From CBCXVS01 sp965178525 (GTDB taxonomy: Bacteria; Tectomicrobia; Entotheonellia; Entotheonellales; Entotheonellaceae): 9,592 nucleotides of DNA. The translations under genes and the position numbers were made by a program. Of the stretch, positions 4,848 through 9,592 are shown in pieces; the stretch's first letter is position 1; each line of letters begins with the position of its first letter. The stretch covers positions 1 to 9,592 of the forward strand of contig CBCXVS010000287.1 of the NCBI GenBank assembly GCA_965178525.1, written 5' to 3'. The notes beneath the pieces are model-generated. The model saw only the letters and a list, made by a program, of their open reading frames with translations, did no database searches and had not been told where the DNA came from.

Positions 4848-6780
4848 GCACCGCTTCCGCCACACCGTCGGCATCTGCAAACAGCAGCCAACTCGATGGC
4901 TCCCCGGACACCGCCCCGTGGGCGGGCTCGGACGGGGGTTGTTCGTCCCAACGCATGTGGTAGAGCCAGTCCATGGCCGGCGCAGTCCCGGCGGCTGCCG
5001 GGCGCAACGCCTCCGGGGGTAGTTGCCGTACGGATAAGCCATCGAAGGCCGCAACCGGATTAGACGCCTCATCGTACAGGCGCAGATCCAGCACCAGAGT
5101 CTCGGTCTCGGCATGATGGTGACGGCGTATCGCATGCACCCAGGCGGTCGTGGTGTGCGCCTGATACACGCGGAAGCGCTCAATGCCAATGGGCAAATAC
5201 GTCGGACCGTGATGACTGCAGAGCTGGGAAAAATCGCCGGATGCTTCGGCTAAAGCCGGATAGATGTGGAGACACGCATCGAGGAAAGCCGGATGCAGGC
5301 CATAGCCGGCGCCGGACACGTGCGGCGGCAGCCGGACGGCGCTTAATGCCTCGCCGTCGCCACGCCGCAGCTGTTGGATGCCCTGGAAGCTAGGGCCGTA
5401 GTCAAGCCCCATCGTTCGGATCGCAGGATAATAGCGCTCGGCAGGAATGGCGCTGGGGCAATGGGCTTGTACCTCCGCCACGGAAAACACGGGCGATGCC
5501 CCGTCCTCTGGCGTGACGCGCGCCGCCCCCAGCCGTAACACGCCGCTCATATGCCGCCGCCAATCGTCCTCGCCGCTCATAGCGGTACTCAGCAGTTGGA
5601 ACGCGGTGGTACGCGCGCCTTGCGGCGTCAGAATCGTATGCACCAGACGTGCCTCATCCTCCGGCAGCACCATGGCTTCATGATAAATGAGATTCTCCAG
5701 GGCCACATCCGTATTGCCAAAACAGGCGTGCCCCGCCGCCAGCGCCGTTTCAATGCCAGCGGTCGTGGGCAGCACCATCATCCCATAAATACGGTGATCT
5801 TGCAGATAGGGAAGCGCGTCGAGACGGTAGAGGGCTTCGAATTGGATATCCGGGAGTCCGGCTCGTAAGCGCGTACCCAGCAACGGATGGGCGTCCGAGC
5901 TGGCGCGTCTGAGCGCATGGGCGTCAGAAGATGGCGGGGCCTCGAGCCAGTACCGCTGGCGTTGAAACGGATAGGTCGGCAGCGACATTCGGCGGCGCGG
6001 AAACCCCTGTTCGAGCTGCGTCCAGTTGATGGGAAAACCTTCCAGATACAAGGTTTGCACACTCTGCAGAAGGGTTTGCCAATCCTGCTGCTGGCGGCTG
6101 AGAGAGGCCAGCCAGGTAGCGTTGGCCTCGGGCAGACACTGCCGGCCCATGCCGAGCAGGGCGTTGCCCGGTCCGATTTCGACGAACACCTCATAGCCCT
6201 GTTCATACAACGTCTGCATCCCATCGGCAAAGCGCACGGTGTGGCGGACATGGTCGCGCCAATAGCGGGCATCGGGCGCCGTATCGAGCCACGCGCCGGT
6301 GCGGTTCGAGATCAGCGGCAGGTTGGGTGCTTGGTAGGCGATGCGCGCCGCTGTGGCTTCGAAGGCATCGAGGATCGGCTCCATCAAGGGCGAATGGAAC
6401 GCATGCGATACCGTGAGGGTTTTAGATGGGACATGGCGCTCATTCAGGGTCTTAAGGATTTGGGCGACGGCCTGCTGTTCCCCGGAGATGACGGTGTTTT
6501 GCGGACTATTGACCGCCGCGATAACGACGCGGCCGTGGTGCGGAACCAAAACGTCTCGCACCGCCGCTTCTGCCGCCAACACAACCGCCATGGCGCCCTG
6601 CTTGGGTAAACCCTGCATGAGTTTGCCGCGCTGCGCCACGAGTTGCAGCGCTTCTTCAAGCGGCATGACACCGGCAATACAGGCGGCGACGAGTTCGCCG
6701 ATGCTATGGCCCATCACCGCGTCCGGTCTCAGCCCCCAGGCCTGCCAGAGCTGCGCCAGGGCGTATTCGACCGCAAACAA
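4681..6780 (-). CDS. PKS fragment 2: acyltransferase, dehydratase and start of ketoreductase
   Basis: Counting from the codon at 6780 (TTG, in truth an internal Leu of TLFAVEYA), residues 1-270 are the acyltransferase. The nucleophile is Ser26 in GHSIGE, and HAFH at 126-129 is the known signature for malonyl-CoA. The post-AT linker LPTYPFQRQRYW (267-278) leads into the dehydratase: His329, Gly333 and Pro338 form the HxxxGxxxxP motif, YGP is at 461-463 and Asp501 lies in HPAFLDACLH, so both catalytic residues are present. WLYHMRWD (605-612) begins the structural half of the ketoreductase. The true frame ends at about residue 645; the last 54 residues to TGA 4681-4683 are out of frame and Cys/Trp/Pro-rich. 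No ribosome site precedes 6780, so this part is probably not translated by itself. Confidence 0.85.
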   Translation of the reverse strand: MFAVEYALAQLWQAWGLRPDAVMGHSIGELVAACIAGVMPLEEALQLVAQRGKLMQGLPKQGAMAVVLAAEAAVRDVLVPHHGRVVIAAVNSPQNTVISGEQQAVAQILKTLNERHVPSKTLTVSHAFHSPLMEPILDAFEATAARIAYQAPNLPLISNRTGAWLDTAPDARYWRDHVRHTVRFADGMQTLYEQGYEVFVEIGPGNALLGMGRQCLPEANATWLASLSRQQQDWQTLLQSVQTLYLEGFPINWTQLEQGFPRRRMSLPTYPFQRQRYWLEAPPSSDAHALRRASSDAHPLLGTRLRAGLPDIQFEALYRLDALPYLQDHRIYGMMVLPTTAGIETALAAGHACFGNTDVALENLIYHEAMVLPEDEARLVHTILTPQGARTTAFQLLSTAMSGEDDWRRHMSGVLRLGAARVTPEDGASPVFSVAEVQAHCPSAIPAERYYPAIRTMGLDYGPSFQGIQQLRRGDGEALSAVRLPPHVSGAGYGLHPAFLDACLHIYPALAEASGDFSQLCSHHGPTYLPIGIERFRVYQAHTTTAWVHAIRRHHHAETETLVLDLRLYDEASNPVAAFDGLSVRQLPPEALRPAAAGTAPAMDWLYHMRWDEQPPSEPAHGAVSGEPSSWLLFADADGVAEAVRPCCNSATITATWCWRTALSPRMPPHAGASIPPKWTIFTGSCTTCIRRNPSPAGV

Positions 6781-8576
6781 TGTTGGGTGTACGCGGTTTC
6801 ATGCAAGCGTCCGGCGGCTCCGTCCGGCGGGAAAAGCACGTCGAGTAAGGACATGTCCAGGTGCGTGCGGAGGCCGGCATCGCATTGGTTCAAGGCGGCC
6901 TGAAAGGTCGGCTGGGTGTGGTAGAGGTCCACGGCCATGCCCGGGTACTGCGAGCCCTGTCCGGTAAACAAGAAGACGACGGGCTTGGTTGTGGTTCTGT
7001 TGCACGACACGCCGGCACCGCCAGCCATACATGCGGCCAGTTGGTCTTGTAAATCCGCGTTGGAGTCGCCTATCAGAGCCAAGCGGGCGGGAAACGCCGT
7101 GCGGCTCACATTGGCGGTGTAACAGACATCGGCTAGGTTGATCTCGGGATGGGCCTGCAGGAACGTCTGATAGCGTCCGGCATAGGCCGCCAACGCCGTG
7201 TCGTTTTTCGCCGAGAGGCAGAAGGGGTGGTGAGAGCGCTCTTTGTGCAACAGCGCCCGCGGCACCTCAGGCGCTTCTTCCAGCACGGCAAACGCATTCG
7301 TCCCGCCCAACCCCAGCCCGTTGACCGCGGCCCGGCGCGGGGTGGCGTGCGCCGGCCACGCTTGCAGGGTGGTGTTGACGTAGAAAGGACTGTGGTCAAA
7401 GTCGATTTTGGCATTGGGGGTCACATAGTGCAGACTGGGCGGTATGGCCTTGTGGTGCAACGCCAGGGCGGTTTTGATCAGACTGACGATACCCGCGGTT
7501 TGTTCGAGATGCCCGACATTGGTCTTGACGGAACCGACGGCGCAGAAGCCTTGACGCGCAGTGTGCAGGCGAAAGGCCCGGGTCAGCGCCTGTATTTCCA
7601 GCGGATCGCCGACGATGGTCCCGGTGCCATGGCATTCGACGTAGCGAATCGTGTCCGCAGACACGTCGGCCAAGGTCAACGCTTCGACCATGGCACGGGC
7701 CTGACCGGCCACACTCGAGGCGGTGTAGCTCACCTTCATCGCCCCATCATTGTTGAGGGCGGCGCCTTTGATCACCGCGTAGATGGGGTCGCCATCGGCC
7801 AGCGCATCTTCCACCTTTTTCAGCAGCACGGCGCCCACGCCACTGCCGAAAATGGTGCCCTGCGCCGCGGCATCAAAGGCGCGGCAGTGTCCATCCGGGG
7901 AATTGATGTTGCCTTTTTCCACCCAATAGCCTTGAATCTGCGGGACACGCACCGTGGCGGCGCCAGCCAGCGCCAGATCACATTCGCCACTCAACAGGCT
8001 CTGACACGCCAAATGCACCGCCACGAGCGACGTGGAGCATGCCATCTGCACGGCTAGGCTCGGCCCGGTGAGATTGAGCTTGTACGACACGCGGGTGCTG
8101 AGGAAATCCTTGTCGTTGCCGATATGTTGCACGCTGCCGGTTTGCCCGGCCAAGGCCGGGTGCTGGGCGTGGGCCACGAGATAACTCGTCATGACACCGC
8201 CCGCGCCGGCGAAGACGCCGGCCACGCCGGCGGACGATTCGGGATGGTAGCCGGCATCTTCAAACGCTTCCCAAGCGACCTCAAGGAAGAGGCGCTGTTG
8301 CGGATCCATGACGGTCGCTTCGGCGGGGGAATAGGCAAAAAAGGCGGCGTCGAATAGGTCCGCATGCGCCAGAATCGGCGCGGCTTTGACGTAATGAGGG
8401 TCCTGCAGCAAAGAGGGTTCGACACCGGCGGCCAGGAGGTCGTCATCAGAAAAAAAGGTGATGGATTCCACCCCCTGACACAGGTTGCGCCAAAAAGCCG
8501 CAGGCGTCTCTGCGCCAGGAAAACGGCACGCCATGCCGATGATGGCAATACCACCCACCTCTGCCGACGCCCCCAT
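6729..8576 (-). CDS. PKS fragment 1: ketosynthase and start of acyltransferase
   Basis: Counting from ATG 8576, residues ~9-435 form a ketosynthase (decarboxylative Claisen condensation of malonyl units). The thiolase triad is complete: Cys180 in MACSTSL, His316 in VECHGTGT and His356 in KTNVGHLEQT. The end motif is GLGGTNAFAVLEEAP, with Phe where NAH is usual. A KS-AT linker follows (~440-530), then the AT begins with VVFLFTGQGSQYPGMA (533-548). There is no N-terminal docking helix, since the KS starts within ten residues of the Met, consistent with a first or only module. From residue 599 the frame is wrong (HCLRSN... to the TGA at 6729-6731), because the AT continues in another frame from about 6780. 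Alone this could give a working KS but no AT. Confidence 0.85.
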   Translation of the reverse strand: MGASAEVGGIAIIGMACRFPGAETPAAFWRNLCQGVESITFFSDDDLLAAGVEPSLLQDPHYVKAAPILAHADLFDAAFFAYSPAEATVMDPQQRLFLEVAWEAFEDAGYHPESSAGVAGVFAGAGGVMTSYLVAHAQHPALAGQTGSVQHIGNDKDFLSTRVSYKLNLTGPSLAVQMACSTSLVAVHLACQSLLSGECDLALAGAATVRVPQIQGYWVEKGNINSPDGHCRAFDAAAQGTIFGSGVGAVLLKKVEDALADGDPIYAVIKGAALNNDGAMKVSYTASSVAGQARAMVEALTLADVSADTIRYVECHGTGTIVGDPLEIQALTRAFRLHTARQGFCAVGSVKTNVGHLEQTAGIVSLIKTALALHHKAIPPSLHYVTPNAKIDFDHSPFYVNTTLQAWPAHATPRRAAVNGLGLGGTNAFAVLEEAPEVPRALLHKERSHHPFCLSAKNDTALAAYAGRYQTFLQAHPEINLADVCYTANVSRTAFPARLALIGDSNADLQDQLAACMAGGAGVSCNRTTTKPVVFLFTGQGSQYPGMAVDLYHTQPTFQAALNQCDAGLRTHLDMSLLDVLFPPDGAAGRLHETAYTQHCLRSNTPWRSSGRPGG

Positions 8577-8578
8577 GC

Positions 8579-8929
8579 TCAACCTCGCTGTCTCTGGCGC
8601 CGTGCCTGGGCCCGTTCTTGCGTCGCCAGCAGGTCCTCACTGGCGGTGTCGGTCTTGCCGCTGACCATGCGTTCGTAGGCCTGACACAATTCCCCAACCG
8701 TGCGGATATCTGTAATGGCCACCAATTCCTCAAACGGGTCAGTCTGCAGTTTCATCTCCAGCACCGAGACGAGTTGCGCCAGGTCCAACGACGCCAACCC
8801 CAGGTCGTCATGCAGCGTGTCGTCATTGGCAATATGCCTCCGGCTCTCCTCCCGCTCCTCCAGGATGTTGAGGATTTCCTCGTGAATCATGCGCGCGATA
8901 TCCTGGCTCGTGAGTCCGCGGTTCAACAT
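8579..8929 (-). CDS. Free acyl carrier protein (phosphopantetheine-binding)
   Basis: A 116-residue protein whose first ~90 residues are a carrier-protein fold: helix 1 with IARMIHEEILNIL (~11-23), then DDLGLASLDLAQL (41-53) with Ser47 as the likely 4'-phosphopantetheine attachment site (LxS-L in place of the more common DSL), and the C-terminal ITDIRTVGELCQAYE (72-86) typical of discrete carrier proteins in biosynthetic clusters. The last ~26 residues are charged and end in RQRQRG, possibly a docking tail towards the PKS. ATG 8929 is preceded by GGAGGG (8935-8940) and overlaps the end of the SDR gene by 7 bases; its own TGA is 2 bases before the PKS ATG. This strongly suggests coupled translation and a role as starter-unit carrier or in-trans partner of the PKS and the SDR. 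The substrate is unknown. Confidence 0.85.
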   Translation of the reverse strand: MLNRGLTSQDIARMIHEEILNILEEREESRRHIANDDTLHDDLGLASLDLAQLVSVLEMKLQTDPFEELVAITDIRTVGELCQAYERMVSGKTDTASEDLLATQERAQARRQRQRG

Positions 8930-9591
8930 GTCAGCCCTCCATCTACCACGATGGTTTGTCCGGTTATAAAGGCAGCTTGCGGCGATATCAGAAAGAGCAC
9001 GAGGTTGCAGACATCCTCGACCGTTCCCAAACGTCCCAAGGGTGTGCGGCGAATCAGGCGGCTTTTCTGCGTCTCGCTCAGGTGCCCGACCATGTCGCTG
9101 TCGAAGTAGCCCGGCGCCACGGAATTGACCCGAATGTTCTTGGGACCGAGTTCTTTGGCCAGACTCCGGCTCAGGCCATCGAGTGCGGCTTTGGTCGCAC
9201 TGTAGACCGCGACGCCGGCATGGCCGCGGATGGCATTGACCGACGAGATATTGACGATGCAGCCGGCCTGCTGTTGCAGCATCATTCGGGCGCAAACCCG
9301 TGTGAGCAACATCGTGCCCGTGAGATTGAGGGCAATACCCTGCTCGATGTCGGACGTGCGCGTCAGCGGGAAGAGACCGTCGACGCCCATGCCGGCATTA
9401 TTGATCAGCACATCGATACGCCCGTAGCGCTGCGCCATTGCGGTGACAAAAGACCGCACCCGCGCCTCATCCGTGCCGTCGACCGCGTCCCAGAAAAACG
9501 TCTGATGTTCTGGATCCTGGGCGTGCGACCTGAAGACGCATAACTTAAGTGGTTTGAACCAGTTGAAGGAAATGCAGGTCCGTGTGCGGAC
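8923..9591 (-). CDS. FabG-type 3-oxoacyl-ACP reductase (SDR), 5' end missing
   Basis: A classical short-chain dehydrogenase/reductase, probably an NADPH-dependent reducer of 3-ketoacyl groups on the neighbouring carrier protein. Numbering from GTG 9459: NNAG (20-23), Ser73 in NISSVNA, Tyr86 and Lys90 in YSATK, then VNSVAPGY (111-118) and a C-terminus ending ITGQTIVVDGG, all standard FabG features with a complete Ser-Tyr-Lys set. The frame is open from 9459 to the window edge; RSHAQDPEHQTFFWDAVDG just upstream fits the end of strand 2 and the following region, so 9459 is not the true start. The N-terminal TGxxxGIG cofactor motif, expected ~25 residues further up, is not there: bases ~9541-9592 translate to unrelated residues. 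The gene is thus either rearranged or its real 5' part is lost. It is followed by the overlapping carrier protein gene. Confidence 0.85.
   Translation of the reverse strand, partial: VRTRTCISFNWFKPLKLCVFRSHAQDPEHQTFFWDAVDGTDEARVRSFVTAMAQRYGRIDVLINNAGMGVDGLFPLTRTSDIEQGIALNLTGTMLLTRVCARMMLQQQAGCIVNISSVNAIRGHAGVAVYSATKAALDGLSRSLAKELGPKNIRVNSVAPGYFDSDMVGHLSETQKSRLIRRTPLGRLGTVEDVCNLVLFLISPQAAFITGQTIVVDGGLTC
8935..8940 (-). promoter_or_regulatory. Ribosome binding site of the acyl carrier protein gene
   Basis: GGAGGG on the - strand, 5 bases before ATG 8929 and inside the last codons of the SDR gene. It fixes the carrier protein start and implies coupling to SDR translation. Confidence 0.7.
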
Positions 9592-9592
9592 C
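9577..9592. repeat. Perfect 6-bp inverted repeat at the window edge
   Basis: GGTCCG-TGTG-CGGACC forms a 6-bp stem with a 4-base loop exactly at the right end. It lies in the ~50 bases that do not look like the expected start of the SDR gene, together with the palindrome ACTTAAGT (9543-9550) and GGTT-TG-AACC (9551-9560). Its role is unknown; it could mark a recombination end, a hairpin, or chance. Confidence 0.5.

Larger units (their letters stand above)
2254..8576 (-). pseudogene. Single-module type I polyketide synthase KS-AT-DH-KR-ACP-TE, interrupted by four lesions
   Basis: Reading across frames gives one cytosolic megasynthase of about 2,100 residues. Domain order on the - strand: ketosynthase (~8550-7280), malonyl-type acyltransferase (~6990-6080), dehydratase (~5890-5010), ketoreductase (structural half ~4970-4240, catalytic half ~4230-3600), acyl carrier domain (~3375-3160) and thioesterase (~3065-2260). 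There is no ER or methyltransferase, so the expected product is partly reduced (hydroxyl or double bond). ATG 8576 lies 2 bases after the ACP stop; TTG 8582 is an alternative. The frame is broken near 6781, near 4847 and in the C run 4593-4601, and by TGA at 3871-3873. Domain motifs are nevertheless intact, which points to recent inactivation or sequence errors. A lone module with its own TE suggests iterative use. The product cannot be predicted. Confidence 0.85.

Noticed and set aside
5887..6609. 240-codon + strand frame opposite the acyltransferase
   Set aside because: Antisense of a clearly coding AT; no ribosome site and no recognisable domain.
7149..8057. Long + strand open frame of 302 codons opposite the ketosynthase
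   Set aside because: It is a shadow of the KS on the other strand: Arg/Gly/His-rich, no motif, while the KS frame carries all catalytic motifs.
2254..8576. CRISPR array, prophage or insertion sequence within the PKS region
   Set aside because: No direct repeats with spacers, no transposase or integrase motifs and no terminal inverted repeats were found.
9540..9592. tRNA T-arm or group II intron boundary at the right edge
   Set aside because: GGTTCAAACC on the - strand resembles a T-arm and GTGTGCGG resembles an intron 5' end, but no further stems or conserved domains can be seen in so short a stretch.

Overview
The window is bacterial DNA from an unidentified, probably Gram-negative environmental organism. 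It has two parts with different coding strand, base composition and function. Roughly bases 1-1620 read on the + strand and look less GC-rich. They hold a possible C-terminal gene tail, an anti-sigma-type HATPase-like protein, a STAS-like (anti-sigma-antagonist type) protein, and the first ~33 codons of a membrane protein. The last three are tightly packed and look like a partner-switching stress-regulation operon. No taxonomic marker is present. The regulator pair is loosely reminiscent of Nitrospira-like bacteria, but that is a weak impression.

From about 1620 to the right edge everything reads on the - strand and is visibly more GC-rich. This is a compact type I polyketide synthase (PKS) locus, transcribed right to left: an SDR ketoreductase of the FabG type (5' end missing), a free acyl carrier protein, a single-module PKS with order KS-AT-DH-KR-ACP-TE, and a patatin-like protein cut short at its 3' end. 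The first three genes are coupled by a 7-nt overlap and a 2-nt gap. By motif, the KS, AT, DH, KR, ACP and TE all keep their key residues. The AT carries the HAFH signature expected for malonyl-CoA, the KR carries the LDD motif (B-type), and there is no ER or methyltransferase. The expected chemistry is therefore iterative malonyl condensation with ketoreduction and dehydration, giving an unsaturated or hydroxylated acyl chain released by a TE whose nucleophile is Cys (GHCLGG) instead of Ser.

The PKS is not one open frame. Four lesions split it: an apparent 4-base loss in the AT near 6781, a 1-base loss near 4847 and a 1-base gain in a nine-C run (4593-4601), both in the KR structural half, and a UGA where the family has Trp at 3871-3873. 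Either it is a young pseudogene or the sequence has uncorrected errors. After the TE stop codon the same frame stays open for 92 codons of acidic linker and runs directly into the patatin-like protein, so a former TE-patatin fusion is possible.

Both ends of the PKS locus look broken. At about 1610-1640 the opposing membrane-protein and patatin genes are both cut. At the right edge the SDR lacks its Rossmann glycine motif and the last ~50 bases contain short palindromes instead. This suggests an inserted or rearranged segment, or a chimeric assembly.
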